From positions 62,001 to 126,000 of the forward strand of contig NZ_JACWUO010000002.1 in the NCBI RefSeq assembly GCF_020857975.1: DNA of 64,000 nucleotides, in the 5' to 3' direction. Of this stretch, positions 19,068 to 28,289 are shown one piece after another; the stretch's first letter is position 1; each line of letters opens with the position of its first letter. A program made the position numbers and the translations under genes. This DNA is from Stenotrophomonas rhizophila (GTDB lineage: Bacteria > Pseudomonadota > Gammaproteobacteria > Xanthomonadales > Xanthomonadaceae). Under the pieces are notes generated by a model, which saw only the letters and a program-made list of their open reading frames with translations, did not search any database and was not told the DNA's origin.

Positions 19068-19727
19068 ATGGAGACAGACACTACACGACTAGGTCTGATC
19101 GATACCGGAGCGATGTCCGCCCCGGTCGCCGAAGCATCGCCGGTGGTTTCCCCGCACCGCCCCGGCAGCGTCCGGTTGTTGTCCCTGGATGCCCACGGAC
19201 GCGTGCTGGACTGGATCACCTGGCAGGACGCGGCCTGCCTCTACGCCCGCGATGCCGTCGCCTGGACCCTGGGCGACCCCTGCCTGCACATCCACGGCGG
19301 CACCAGCCGTTCGACCGGCCTGCGCAGCGGCATGGACCTGCACCCGATCATCGCCGCCCGCGGCCATGCCCGTTCGCGCGCGCTGGACCCCACCCCGAAC
19401 CTGTCCAACCAGGCGCTGTTCGCGCGCGATGCGCACCTGTGCCTGTACTGCGGCCAGCAGTTCCATCGCCCGCAGTTGACCCGCGACCACGTCCTGCCGC
19501 TGTCCAAGGGCGGCCTGGATGTATGGGAAAACGTGGTCAGCGCCTGCTTCCACTGCAACTCGCGCAAGAGCGACCGCACCCCGCAGCAGGCCGGCATGCC
19601 GCTGCTGGCCGTGCCGTACCGGCCCAGCTGGATCGAACACATGATCCTGTCCAACCGCAACATCCTGGCCGACCAGATGGCGTTCCTGAAGGCGCAGCTG
19701 CCCAAACGCTCCAAGCTGGCCGCCTGA
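19068..19727 (+). CDS. HNH endonuclease
   Basis: A 219-residue protein with a C-terminal HNH nuclease domain. Zinc-knuckle cysteines LCLYCGQQF and ACFHCNSRKSD frame the ββα-metal core, where the catalytic His is in TRDHVLPLSKGG and the Asn in WENVV. The N-terminal 110 residues are a conserved extension without recognised domain. The start is ATG 19068; ATG 19113 has GGAG too close to it and is less likely. There is no methyltransferase or partner toxin nearby; its neighbour downstream is dxs. Orphan HNH proteins of this type can be DNA-repair or mobile-element associated; the role is not inferable. Confidence 0.85.
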   Translation: METDTTRLGLIDTGAMSAPVAEASPVVSPHRPGSVRLLSLDAHGRVLDWITWQDAACLYARDAVAWTLGDPCLHIHGGTSRSTGLRSGMDLHPIIAARGHARSRALDPTPNLSNQALFARDAHLCLYCGQQFHRPQLTRDHVLPLSKGGLDVWENVVSACFHCNSRKSDRTPQQAGMPLLAVPYRPSWIEHMILSNRNILADQMAFLKAQLPKRSKLAA

Positions 19728-19839
19728 CCTGCGACCAACTGACGCAGGGCCCGTCACCGTTTACTCACTGAAAAGGCGGTTTGCTTGCCCCACCCCGGTT
19801 TGGGGGCGAAAATAGGCGCTCAGAACCAGCGCGATAAAC

Positions 19840-21750
19840 ATGATCGACTCCGCCCGCTATCCCCGCCTGTCGCGCATCCAGTCACCGGATGACCTGCGCA
19901 GGTTCGAAGAATCCGAACTGCCCGCCATCGCAGATGAACTGCGTGCCTACCTGATCGAATCGGTCGGCAGGAGTGGCGGTCATTTCGGCGCCGGCCTGGG
20001 CGTGATCGAACTGACCGTCGCGCTGCACTACCTGTACCAGACCCCGGTAGACCAGCTGGTGTGGGACGTGGGCCACCAGACCTACCCGCACAAGATCCTG
20101 ACCGGCCGCCGCGACGAGATCCACACCGTCAAGCAGAAGGACGGCGTGGCGCCGTTCCCCAAGCGCGAAGAAAGCCCGTTCGACACCTTCGGGGTCGGCC
20201 ATTCCTCCACCTCGATCTCCGCTGCGCTGGGCATGGCGATCGCCCGCCAGCGCGAGGGCGACGAGCGCAAGGTGGTGGCGGTGATCGGCGATGGCGCGAT
20301 GACCGCCGGCATGGCCTATGAGGCGCTCAACCACGCCGGCGGCATGGACCCCGAGCCGAACCTGCTGGTGATCCTCAACGACAACAACATGTCCATCTCC
20401 GAGGCGGTCGGCGGATTGACCAAGATGCTCGGCCGCGCCACCGGCAGCCGCACCCTCAACGCCCTGCGCGAAGGCGGCAAGAAGATTCTCGGCGACAAGA
20501 AGAAATCGCCATCGGCGCGCTTCGTCAAACGCTGGGAAGAGCACTGGAAGGGCATGTTCGTGCCCTCCACCCTGTTCGAGGAAATGGGCTTCCACTACAC
20601 CGGCCCGATCGACGGCCACGACATCCCGGCGCTGATCGCCACGCTGAAGACGCTCAAGACCCTCAAGGGGCCCAAGCTGCTGCACGTGATGACCACCAAG
20701 GGCAAGGGCTACGAACGCGCCGAAGGCGACCAGATCGGTTACCACGCGGTCGGCCCGTTCGACCCGGACAAGGGCCTGGTCGCCAAGGGCGGGGCCAAGA
20801 AGCCGACCTATACCGACGTCTTCAGCGACTGGCTGTGCGACGCCGCCGCCGCCGAACCGCGCCTGCTCGGGATCACCCCGGCGATGCGCGAAGGCTCCGG
20901 CCTGGTCCGCTTCAGCAGGGAATACCCGGAACGCTACTTCGACGTGGCCATCGCCGAACAGCACGCGGTGACCCTGGCCGCCGGCATGGCCACCCAGGGC
21001 GCCAAGCCGGTGGTGGCGATCTACTCCACCTTCCTGCAGCGCGCCTACGACCAGCTGGTGCACGATGTGGCGGTGCAGGAACTGGATGTCCTGTTCGCGA
21101 TCGACCGCGCCGGCGTGGTCGGCCCCGATGGCGCCACCCATGCCGGCAACCTGGACCTGAGCTTCCTGCGCTGCGTGCCGCACATGGTGGTGATGGCCCC
21201 GGCCGATGAAGCCGAATGCCGACAGATGCTGACCACCGGCCTGCGCTACACCGGCCCGGCGGCGGTGCGTTACCCGCGCGGCAGCGGCACCGGCGTGGCC
21301 GCCGGCACCGACCTGTCCACGCTGGAGATCGGCAAGGCCGAACTGCGCGTGCCGGGCAGCCGCATCGCCCTGCTCGCCTTCGGCAGCACCGTGCCGGCCG
21401 CCGAGGCGGTGGGCCGCGAGCTGGGCCTGAGCGTGGTCAACATGCGATTCATCAAGCCGCTGGACCGCGCCCTGCTGCTGGAACTGGCCCAGCACCATGA
21501 GGGCTTTGTCACCATCGAAGACAACGTGGTGGCCGGCGGCGCCGGCTCGGGCGTGTCCGAACTGTTCAATGCCGAGCAGGTGCTCAAGCCGTTCCTGCAC
21601 CTGGGCCTGCCCGACGGCTTCCAGCACCACGCCAGCCGCGAAGACCTGCTGGCCGAAGCCGGCATCGACGCCGCCGGCATCCGCACTGCAGTGCTGGCGC
21701 GCTGGCCGGCACTGGCCCGGCAGGGCCAGCCGCTCAGCGCAGCCGGCTGA
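19840..21750 (+). CDS. dxs: 1-deoxy-D-xylulose-5-phosphate synthase
   Basis: This enzyme condenses pyruvate and glyceraldehyde 3-phosphate with thiamine diphosphate, the first step of the methylerythritol phosphate route to isoprenoids and also a source of thiamine and pyridoxal precursors. The 636-residue length is normal. Visible motifs are [19 protein letters not shown] (substrate-side His), the ThDP motif [18 protein letters not shown] with LNDNNMSIS, the transketolase-type Glu region [16 protein letters not shown], and [15 protein letters not shown]. The ATG at 19840 gives the usual N-terminus. It appears monocistronic, followed by degenerate REP elements. Confidence 0.98.
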   Translation: MIDSARYPRLSRIQSPDDLRRFEESELPAIADELRAYLIESVGRSGGHFGAGLGVIELTVALHYLYQTPVDQLVWDVGHQTYPHKILTGRRDEIHTVKQKDGVAPFPKREESPFDTFGVGHSSTSISAALGMAIARQREGDERKVVAVIGDGAMTAGMAYEALNHAGGMDPEPNLLVILNDNNMSISEAVGGLTKMLGRATGSRTLNALREGGKKILGDKKKSPSARFVKRWEEHWKGMFVPSTLFEEMGFHYTGPIDGHDIPALIATLKTLKTLKGPKLLHVMTTKGKGYERAEGDQIGYHAVGPFDPDKGLVAKGGAKKPTYTDVFSDWLCDAAAAEPRLLGITPAMREGSGLVRFSREYPERYFDVAIAEQHAVTLAAGMATQGAKPVVAIYSTFLQRAYDQLVHDVAVQELDVLFAIDRAGVVGPDGATHAGNLDLSFLRCVPHMVVMAPADEAECRQMLTTGLRYTGPAAVRYPRGSGTGVAAGTDLSTLEIGKAELRVPGSRIALLAFGSTVPAAEAVGRELGLSVVNMRFIKPLDRALLLELAQHHEGFVTIEDNVVAGGAGSGVSELFNAEQVLKPFLHLGLPDGFQHHASREDLLAEAGIDAAGIRTAVLARWPALARQGQPLSAAG

Positions 21751-21763
21751 GCGGACGCGCACC

Positions 21764-21835
21764 GGTAGAACCACGCTCGGCAAAACGTACACACAAGCGC
21801 ATGGTAGTGCCGGGCCACGCTCGGCAAACGTACAC
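21764..21835. repeat. Pair of degenerate GTAG elements / direct repeat
   Basis: GTAG at 21764 and 21804 each head a segment containing CCACGCTCGGCAAA(A)CGTACAC (21771-21792 and 21815-21835). The second has the palindromic GTAGTGCCGGGCCACGCTCGGC. It lies between dxs and the next gene. Confidence 0.6.
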
Positions 21836-21864
21836 CCGGGAGCAACAGCAGCCGGGCAGCGCCA

Positions 21865-22068
21865 TCACCCGTAGCGCACCGCCTCCACATACGCGCCGCT
21901 GGCTTCCACCCGCACCGCGCTGCACTGGCCGGTTTCGGCGTGGTGCAGGCGGGCCAGCGCATCGGCGAAATCGAACGCCTTGGCGCTGTCGTGGAAACGG
22001 AACGATTCCAGCTTGTCCGGGTGCAGCACGCGCCATTGGCGGTGCTCCAGTTGCAGGCGGATCAACAT
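21865..22068 (-). CDS. Small conserved hypothetical protein (67 aa, copy 1)
   Basis: A 67-residue protein with an alpha/beta character: an N-terminal strand pattern (MLIRLQLEHRQWRVLHPD), a helix (AFDFADALARLHHAETG) and a C-terminal strand AVRVEASGAYVEAVRYG. A strong ribosome binding site (GGAGGAGGGAAG) precedes the ATG at 22068. A paralogue of identical length is at 22989-23192, sharing MLI, AFDFAD.LAR and the end AVRYG. Family unknown to me. Confidence 0.7.
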   Translation of the reverse strand: MLIRLQLEHRQWRVLHPDKLESFRFHDSAKAFDFADALARLHHAETGQCSAVRVEASGAYVEAVRYG

Positions 22069-22243
22069 GCGCTTCCCTCCTCCGTGAGACAACAGGGGCT
22101 GCCAGCCAACGGCAGCGCCCTGCGGGCGGCCACCGTTGTGTCCAGGCAGGCCCCAGCGGGCCTGCCCCGTCCGCACGTTAATCCATTCAAACTGTGCGCT
22201 GTATCAGGTTTTTCTGATTCGTGAGTCAGGGCTTGCCCGCAAC

Positions 22244-22807
22244 TCAGTTGACCTGGAACTCACCGCGGCAGCCGCCGTTGACCCACACCCCGTCACGGTC
22301 CCAGCCCCAGCTGCGGCCTTCCACGCAGGCCGTCCTGGAGGTCTGGCGCACCAGCCGGGCATCGCGTCGGATGCTGACATTGCAGCGGCGCAGGCGATGG
22401 TCGTTGGAATCGCAGCTGATCACCTGACCGCGTCCGCCGCCCCAGCCGCCGCCATTGCCATGGCCACCGCCGCCCCAGCCGCCACCGTGCGAACCGCGAC
22501 CCTCGGCGATGAATTCGGCGCGGCAACCCTGGGTCACCCATACCCCGTTGCGGGCCTGGCCCCAGGTTTCGCCTTCCACGCACGGCGAGCCGGAAATCTG
22601 GCGTACCAGCCGCGCGCGCCCCTGCAACGGGCACTGCTGGGTGCGGCCCTTGATCGATTCGCAGCGCACCGGGCCGTTGTTGTAACCCTCATCGCGGTAG
22701 CGGTCGTCGTAGTGCTGCGCCTGGGCGGTGGCGCCCAGCGCCAGCATCGACGGCACCAACACCCACAGCCACGTCCGCTTTCCTTGCGTCTTCTGCCTGT
22801 TGCTCAT
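22244..22807 (-). CDS. DUF3011 domain secreted protein, second copy
   Basis: This 187-residue protein is a paralogue of the protein at 2257-2820. It has a signal peptide (WLWVLVPSMLALGATAQA), two DUF3011 modules (CESIKGRTQQCPLQGRARLV ... GVWVTQGCRAEF and CDSNDHRLRRC ... GVWVNGGCRGEF) and a glycine/histidine-rich linker instead of the charged linker of the other copy. Four cysteines per module suggest disulfide stabilisation outside the cytoplasm. It sits between the two 67-residue paralogues. Confidence 0.8.
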   Translation of the reverse strand: MSNRQKTQGKRTWLWVLVPSMLALGATAQAQHYDDRYRDEGYNNGPVRCESIKGRTQQCPLQGRARLVRQISGSPCVEGETWGQARNGVWVTQGCRAEFIAEGRGSHGGGWGGGGHGNGGGWGGGRGQVISCDSNDHRLRRCNVSIRRDARLVRQTSRTACVEGRSWGWDRDGVWVNGGCRGEFQVN

Positions 22808-22988
22808 GCCTGCTGCCTCGTTGCTGTGTGGTCAATGCGCACAGCATCGGCGATCGGCAGGCATCCGGACATAGGCCAGAAGTCGCTGATTTCATCCCCT
22901 ATTTAGGTAACCGACGCGCGGCTGACCGGATGGACACCGGCGTGGTCACATCGGCCCGGCGCACGTTTGGCGACCACCGGCACCGGCC

Positions 22989-23192
22989 TCAGCCGTAGCG
23001 CACCGCATCCACATGCGCGTCGTATGCCTCCACCCGCACCGCGCTGGCAGCACCGGTGCGGTCGTGGTGGTCGCGGGCCAGGCGGTCGGCAAAATCAAAG
23101 GCGAGCGCACCGTCGAGGAACGCGACCGGGTCGGGCTGGGCCGGGTGGACTACGTGCCAATGGCGGTCCTGGCATTGCACTTTGATCAGCAT
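22989..23192 (-). CDS. Small conserved hypothetical protein (67 aa, copy 2)
   Basis: A 67-residue paralogue of the protein at 21865-22068, with the same ends (MLIKVQCQDRHWHVVHP; AVRVEAYDAHVDAVRYG) and the central AFDFADRLARDHHDRTG. GAGGAG precedes the ATG at 23192. The two copies flank a DUF3011 gene, all on the minus strand, suggesting duplication of a small unit. Confidence 0.7.
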   Translation of the reverse strand: MLIKVQCQDRHWHVVHPAQPDPVAFLDGALAFDFADRLARDHHDRTGAASAVRVEAYDAHVDAVRYG

Positions 23193-23416
23193 GGTTGGCT
23201 CCTCGATGGCATCCCTGGCAGGTGGCAACACGGCTGGCGGCCGGCGTTGGCCGGCACTGCCGCGATGGCGTCTGATGACGTGAGGCATCCAAGCCTCGAG
23301 TGCACGATAGGTCGCGCACCGGGGCAGCTGAATAGGATTCGTCTGAAAGTGGTGCTATCCCGATCAACTATCGGACTGACTCCTGATGGCGCCGCGCACG
23401 CAACAACGCTACCCGG

Positions 23417-24307
23417 TCAATTGACGGCGGCCGCCTGTACCTGCAGCCAGGCCAGGAATGCCGCCACCTCCGCGCGCGCGGCCGCCGCCGGGGTGCACAC
23501 GGCGTAGTACGCAAAATGCGTCGGCCACGGCCGCTGCAACACCGTGACCAACCGGCCTTCCAACAGCTCCTGCTCGACATGCAGGTCACTGACCAGCGCG
23601 ATGCCCTGCCCGGCCACCGCCGCGCGCACCAGCAGCAGGTCATCGTCGAAGGCACTGCCCTGGCGGCTGCGCGGGTCGTCGGGCACGCCTTCGGCCTGCA
23701 GCCACAGCCGCCAGTCGGCGCGACCGGCATCGTGCAGCAGCGGGTACTGCAGGCAATCGGCCGGCTGCTGGACCGGCCCGGCGGTGGCCAGCCACTGCGG
23801 GCTGGCCACCGGCAGCAGTACCGGTGCCATCAGGCGTGTCACCTGCAGGCCCGGGTAGTGGCCAAGCCCGTGCCGGATGGCCACATCGACCGGTTCGCGG
23901 TGCAGGTCCACCAGGGAGTTGCTGGCTTCCACCCGCACATCCAGCTGCGGCTGCGCGGCGGTGAACCCACCCAGCCGCGGCACCAGCCAGGACGCGGCAA
24001 ACGAGGGCACGGTGCTGATGGTCAAGCGGGCACGGCGCTGCGCCGGCTCCAGTTCGTCCAGGCACTGCTGGATCTGCTCGAAGGCACGCAGCAACCGTGC
24101 ATGCACCAGTGCACCGGCATCGCTGAGGTGCACGCCATGCCGGGTGCGGACCAGCAGCGCGGTACCCACCCGCGCTTCGAGCAGACGGATCTGCTGGCTG
24201 ACCGCCCCGGCGGTGACCCCCATCGCGTCGGCGGCGGCCTTGATGCTGCCCATCCGGCCGGCCTCGACGAAGGCCCGCAGGGCCAGCAGCGGCATTACTT
24301 TTCCCAT
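23417..24307 (-). CDS. LysR family transcriptional regulator (GcvA-like)
   Basis: A 296-residue LysR-type regulator. The N-terminal winged HTH reads LLALRAFVEAGRMGSIKAAA and GAVSQQIRLLEARVGTALLV; the rest is the substrate-binding domain, with FDDDLLLVRAAVAGQGIALV typical of the GcvA/AmpR subgroup. AGGAG lies eight bases before the ATG at 24307. It is divergent from the GST/LLM oxidoreductase pair with 123 bases between starts, and probably regulates them. A small dyad GAATGGATTC (about 24367) lies in that interval. Confidence 0.9.
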   Translation of the reverse strand: MGKVMPLLALRAFVEAGRMGSIKAAADAMGVTAGAVSQQIRLLEARVGTALLVRTRHGVHLSDAGALVHARLLRAFEQIQQCLDELEPAQRRARLTISTVPSFAASWLVPRLGGFTAAQPQLDVRVEASNSLVDLHREPVDVAIRHGLGHYPGLQVTRLMAPVLLPVASPQWLATAGPVQQPADCLQYPLLHDAGRADWRLWLQAEGVPDDPRSRQGSAFDDDLLLVRAAVAGQGIALVSDLHVEQELLEGRLVTVLQRPWPTHFAYYAVCTPAAAARAEVAAFLAWLQVQAAAVN

Positions 24308-24430
24308 CAGCCCAGCTCCTGTCAGCCCACAGAAGGTATCGATTCTAGTCGCGGCGCGGCCTGTCCAGAATGGATTCCTTCCCGGCACCGCCGATAGCTG
24401 TGCTAAACACTCAACCGCAGGCAGGACCGC

Positions 24431-25051
24431 ATGCTCCATCTGTATACCGATGCCTCCCCGAACGGCTACAAGGTCTCCATCGCGCTGGAAGAACTGCAGC
24501 TGCCCTACCAGCTGCACCACATCCGCATCGACGCCGGCGAGCACCGCCAGCCGGCCTTCCTGGCGCTGAACCCGCACGGCCGCATTCCGGTGCTGGTCGA
24601 TGACGTGGCTGGCATCACTCTGTTCGAATCGGCCGCGATCCTGCTGTACCTGGCCGAGCACAGCGGCCGCCTGCTGCCCACCGGCCCGGCGCGCTGGCAG
24701 GCGATCCAATGGCTGCAGTTCCATGCCAGCAGCATGGGCCCGCTGCTGGGCCAGCGCGTGCATTACCAACTGTTGGCCACGCCATCGCTGCCTGCGGTCA
24801 GCGCGCGGTTCATCGCGCTGACCGAGGCGACGTTCGCCACGCTGGATGCGCATCTGCGCACCCACACCTGGCTGGCCGGTGCGGCGTACTCGATCGCCGA
24901 CATCGCCACGTTCGGCTGGACCCACATCGCCACGGTATGCGGTTTCGATTTCTCCCCGTTCGTGCATCTGTCGGCATGGCACGCCCGGATGGCCGCGCGC
25001 CCGGCGGTGCAGCGCGGCATCCAGATCCCGGAGGTGGCCCATGGACCGTGA
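24431..25051 (+). CDS. Glutathione S-transferase family protein
   Basis: A 206-residue cytosolic GST. The N-terminal thioredoxin-like domain shows LYTDASPNGYKVSIALEEL, the cis-proline region GRIPVLVDD and the glutathione gamma-Glu site FESAAILLYLAEH. The C-terminal helical domain contains YSIADIATFGW, the conserved N-capping/hydrophobic staple motif. Sequence around YSIADI resembles the YghU/YfcG-like bacterial GSTs. It overlaps the following LLM gene by 11 bases and is divergent from a LysR gene; a detoxification role for electrophiles is inferred. Confidence 0.9.
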   Translation: MLHLYTDASPNGYKVSIALEELQLPYQLHHIRIDAGEHRQPAFLALNPHGRIPVLVDDVAGITLFESAAILLYLAEHSGRLLPTGPARWQAIQWLQFHASSMGPLLGQRVHYQLLATPSLPAVSARFIALTEATFATLDAHLRTHTWLAGAAYSIADIATFGWTHIATVCGFDFSPFVHLSAWHARMAARPAVQRGIQIPEVAHGP

Positions 25052-26066
25052 GCGGGCCACCGGCGCATCGGCAGACGCCTTTGCCGGGCATCCAGGCTAT
25101 ACCCGCATGTTCGCGCCCGGGCGCTTGACCCTCGGCATGTTCCTGCCGCTGCGCTTCTATCGCGGCGACATGCGCGTGCTGCAGGGCCAGACTGCACTGG
25201 TGCAGCAGATCGACCGGCACGGCTTTGCCGCGGTGTGGGCACGCGATGTGCCCTTGTACGACCCGGCCTTCGGCGATGCGGGGCAGCTGTTCGATCCGTT
25301 CACCCAGCTGGCCTGGCTGGCCGCGCACACCCGGCAGGTGGCCCTGGCCACCGGCAGCGCGATCTTCACGCTGCGCCATCCGATCGACCTGGCCAAGAAC
25401 GCGGCCAGCATCGACCAGCTGTCCGGCGGGCGGCTGGTGCTGGGCATCGCCTCGGGCGACCGGCCGGTGGAGTTTCCCGCCTACGGTATCGACCTGGAAC
25501 AACGCGGCCACCGCTTCGCCACCGCCGTGCACGATGTGCGCACCCTGCTGGCACCGGGCCGGCAGCCACTGCACTCGGCATTGACCACACTGCACGCGGC
25601 CGAACTGCTGCCCAAGCCGGCCACCGGCCGCATTCCGCTGATCGTCACCGGTTCCAGCCGCCAGAGCCTGGACTGGATCGCCGAACACGCCGACGGCTGG
25701 CTGACCTACCCACATGCCACCCACCACGACGACGGCCCCCGCCAGCTGGCCGCACGCATCGCCGACTGGCGGGCCCGGCTGCCCGACCCGGGCTTCCGCC
25801 CGCACATGACCAACGAATGGATCGACCTGCATCCGGACCGGCATTACCCACGCACGCCGATCGATGGCGGCTACGCACTGCGCACCGGCCGTACCGGCCT
25901 GCTCGACCTGCTGGGCCAATGGCAGGCGGCCGGAGTCAACCACGCCGCACTGGGCATCCAGTTTTCGCAGCGCCCCGCCGCCGAGGTCATCCAGGAACTG
26001 GCCGAGGAAGTGCTGCCCCACTTCCCCTCACTGGCCGGCACGCCGCCGCTACCGCAGCACTGGTAG
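25041..26066 (+). CDS. LLM class flavin-dependent oxidoreductase
   Basis: A 341-residue luciferase-like TIM-barrel oxidoreductase that would use FMN or F420. Family features are LGMFLPLRFYRG at strand 1, GFAAVWARDVPLYDP, ATGSAIFTLRHPIDLAKNAA, DQLSGGRLVLGIASGDRPVE and IPLIVTGSSRQSLDWIAEHADGWL. The start ATG 25041 lies inside the GST gene and has GGAGG six bases upstream, showing translational coupling. Substrate unknown. Confidence 0.9.
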   Translation: MDRERATGASADAFAGHPGYTRMFAPGRLTLGMFLPLRFYRGDMRVLQGQTALVQQIDRHGFAAVWARDVPLYDPAFGDAGQLFDPFTQLAWLAAHTRQVALATGSAIFTLRHPIDLAKNAASIDQLSGGRLVLGIASGDRPVEFPAYGIDLEQRGHRFATAVHDVRTLLAPGRQPLHSALTTLHAAELLPKPATGRIPLIVTGSSRQSLDWIAEHADGWLTYPHATHHDDGPRQLAARIADWRARLPDPGFRPHMTNEWIDLHPDRHYPRTPIDGGYALRTGRTGLLDLLGQWQAAGVNHAALGIQFSQRPAAEVIQELAEEVLPHFPSLAGTPPLPQHW

Positions 26067-26128
26067 GCAGCGCATGCGGCAATGACGCGATTGCAGGGGT
26101 GGTTGGGATGCGCATCCGATCCAAGCGC

Positions 26129-26151
26129 ATCCGATCATGGATCGGATCTAC
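26129..26151. repeat. REP palindrome overlapping the histidine kinase stop codon
   Basis: On the minus strand it reads GTAGATCCGATCC, a short loop and GATCGGAT. The TAG of GTAG is the stop codon of the histidine kinase gene (26148-26150). Confidence 0.7.
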
Positions 26152-27506
26152 TGCCGTTCCGGCGGCGGGGTGCGGTCCACCGGCAGGACCACCACGAAGC
26201 GCGCCCCGCCTCCCACCGCCGCCTCGGCGGCAATGCTGCCGCCATGGCGCTGCATGATCTCGCGCGCCAGGTACAGGCCCAGGCCGCTGCCGCTGCCGCT
26301 GGGGCGCAGCCGATGGAACGGTTCGAAGATCTCCTGGCGCGCCGCTTCGGGCACCCCGTCGCCCTCGTCGCTGACCGACAACACGCCATCGGGCTGCAGC
26401 GCCACGCTGATCATACCGCGGTCGCCACCATGGGCGATCGCGTTCTGCAGCAGGCTGGCCACCACCCGGTGCAGCGCGTGCGGGTCGCCACGCACCCACA
26501 CCGGCGCATCCGGTGCATCCACCGCGAAGGTGTAGCCGGCATCGAGCACCAGCGGCGCCACATCGGCGGCCACCTCGGCGGTCAAGACCGCCAGGTCCAC
26601 GCGCTGGGACTGGCTGCGATGATGGTCCAGGCGCTGCAGGTCGAGCAGCTGCTCGGCGATGTTGCCCAGCCGGCTGAGGTCGCGCTGCAGCCGCGAGCGC
26701 ACCGGCCCGGCCGGCAGGTCGGCAATGCGCGTGGCCAGGATCGCGATCGGCATGCGCAGCTCATGCGCGGCGCCGACCAGGAAACGGTCCTGGGCATCGT
26801 AGCTTTCGCCGATGCGGCGCACCGCCGCATTGAACGCATCCACCAGCGGGAAGATTTCCTGCGGCACCGCATGGGTATCCAGGCCGCCGCCGCGCTCGTT
26901 GATCTGGATCGCCGCGGCCTGCGCGGCGACCCGGTTGACCCCGCGCAGCGAGCGGTGGATCGCCCAGGGCGCCACTACCAGGGTGATCAGGATCAACGGC
27001 AGGGTGATCCAGCCGCTCAGGTAGCGGATCATCACCTGCATCTGCCGCCACAGGCCGCGCGAGGGCAGGCCGCCGATCATTACGTGCACGCGCCCTTCGG
27101 GCAGCTCGGTAACCCACACCCGCATCGCCAGTTCCACCCCGCGAGTGCGCGTGCGTACGTCCATCGGTTCGATGTGCGGCAGCTGCGCCACCAACGGCCG
27201 GTACATGTCCGGCACCTCGCCATGGGTGAGCTGGTGCCCGTTTTCATCGGCAGCGGCAAACCAGAACGTGGCCGGGCGGTCCTGCGCGGCCGCGTCCAGC
27301 GCGGCCCAATCCACCTGCAGCGCATCGTCCTGGATGCGGATCGCACGCGCGATCGATTCGCTCATTCCCCAGTCGATGTAGGCCGCACCGCGATCGCCGT
27401 AGACCAGCATCATGCCAATCAGCCCCATCGCCACCATGGTGATCTGGATCAGGATGATCTTCCAGGCCAGGCTGAACGACAGCGACCCGGGCTTGAGGAA
27501 TTTCAT
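26148..27506 (-). CDS. Sensor histidine kinase
   Basis: A 452-residue inner-membrane kinase with two transmembrane segments (about 12-35 and 163-183) around a periplasmic sensor of about 125 residues. The HAMP-like segment follows helix 2. The H-box reads GAAHELRMPIAILATRI, where the usual DLRTPL is ELRMPI. The N-box is LLQNAIAHG, G1 DEGDGVPEA, F-box IFEPFHR and G2 GSGLGLYLAREIM. It overlaps the response regulator by four bases (ATGA), so they are co-translated. Signal unknown. Confidence 0.93.
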   Translation of the reverse strand: MKFLKPGSLSFSLAWKIILIQITMVAMGLIGMMLVYGDRGAAYIDWGMSESIARAIRIQDDALQVDWAALDAAAQDRPATFWFAAADENGHQLTHGEVPDMYRPLVAQLPHIEPMDVRTRTRGVELAMRVWVTELPEGRVHVMIGGLPSRGLWRQMQVMIRYLSGWITLPLILITLVVAPWAIHRSLRGVNRVAAQAAAIQINERGGGLDTHAVPQEIFPLVDAFNAAVRRIGESYDAQDRFLVGAAHELRMPIAILATRIADLPAGPVRSRLQRDLSRLGNIAEQLLDLQRLDHHRSQSQRVDLAVLTAEVAADVAPLVLDAGYTFAVDAPDAPVWVRGDPHALHRVVASLLQNAIAHGGDRGMISVALQPDGVLSVSDEGDGVPEAARQEIFEPFHRLRPSGSGSGLGLYLAREIMQRHGGSIAAEAAVGGGARFVVVLPVDRTPPPERQ

Positions 27507-28177
27507 GCGACATCCTTCAACAGGTAGCCGATCCCGCGCATGACATGGATTTCCACCCGCGCATCGGCTTCGGCCAGCGCCTTGCGCAACTTGGACACGT
27601 GCGCGTCCAGCGCATTGGACTGGATCGCATCGTCGAAACCGTACACCGCCTCCAGCAATGCCGCGCGCGCCACCGTGCGGCCCTGGCGCACCGCCAGGGC
27701 TTCCAGCACCAGCAGCTGCCGCCGCGGCAAGGCCAGCAACGCGCCGTCGACACTGGCCTGGCGCGCGACGAAATCGAACTGCAGCCGGCCCAGCAGCAAT
27801 ACCGGCAGCGCGATCTGCGACGGCCGCCGCGAGATCGCACGGATCCGCGCCAGCAGTTCCTCCACCGCGAACGGCTTGGTCAGGTAATCGTCCGCGCCCA
27901 CGTCCAGGCCGACCACGCGGTCGGCCACCGAATCGCGTGCGGTCAGCATGATCACCGGCAGGTTGGGCACCAGGCTGCGCGCGATGCGCACGAAGCCGGC
28001 ACCGTCGCCGTCGGGCAGTTGCCGGTCCAGCAGCAGGATCTGGTGCAGCGCCGGCTTCAGCGCCTCAGCGGCCTGGGCCATGCTGCCGACCACATCCACC
28101 ACCATGCCGTGCCGGCCCAGGCTGGCCTGGATCGCATTGGCCAGTTCGGGATCGTCTTCGAGCAGCAGGATGCGCAT
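27503..28177 (-). CDS. OmpR family response regulator
   Basis: A 224-residue response regulator. The receiver has the acidic pair LEDDPE, phosphoacceptor Asp in ILLLDRQLPDGDG and Lys in GADDYLTKPFAVEE. The C-terminal winged helix shows PRRQLLVLEALA and DAHVSKLRKAL. The ATG at 28177 starts a standard receiver (MRILLLEDD); the longer open frame upstream is not used. Cognate to the adjacent histidine kinase. The divergent MipA-like porin is the likely target. Confidence 0.95.
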   Translation of the reverse strand: MRILLLEDDPELANAIQASLGRHGMVVDVVGSMAQAAEALKPALHQILLLDRQLPDGDGAGFVRIARSLVPNLPVIMLTARDSVADRVVGLDVGADDYLTKPFAVEELLARIRAISRRPSQIALPVLLLGRLQFDFVARQASVDGALLALPRRQLLVLEALAVRQGRTVARAALLEAVYGFDDAIQSNALDAHVSKLRKALAEADARVEIHVMRGIGYLLKDVA

Positions 28178-28289
28178 GGCGATGGCGGGTACGGGGGGAG
28201 GCTGTGGATGGTACCGCGCAGCCCGGCGCAACGTTCCGACAATGTAACCCCGGCACCATGCGCGCTTGGCTTTCCCGTCTGGCAGGTAG

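Noticed and set aside
19068..19727. HNH gene as part of a restriction-modification system
   Set aside because: No methyltransferase or specificity subunit nearby; the next gene is dxs.
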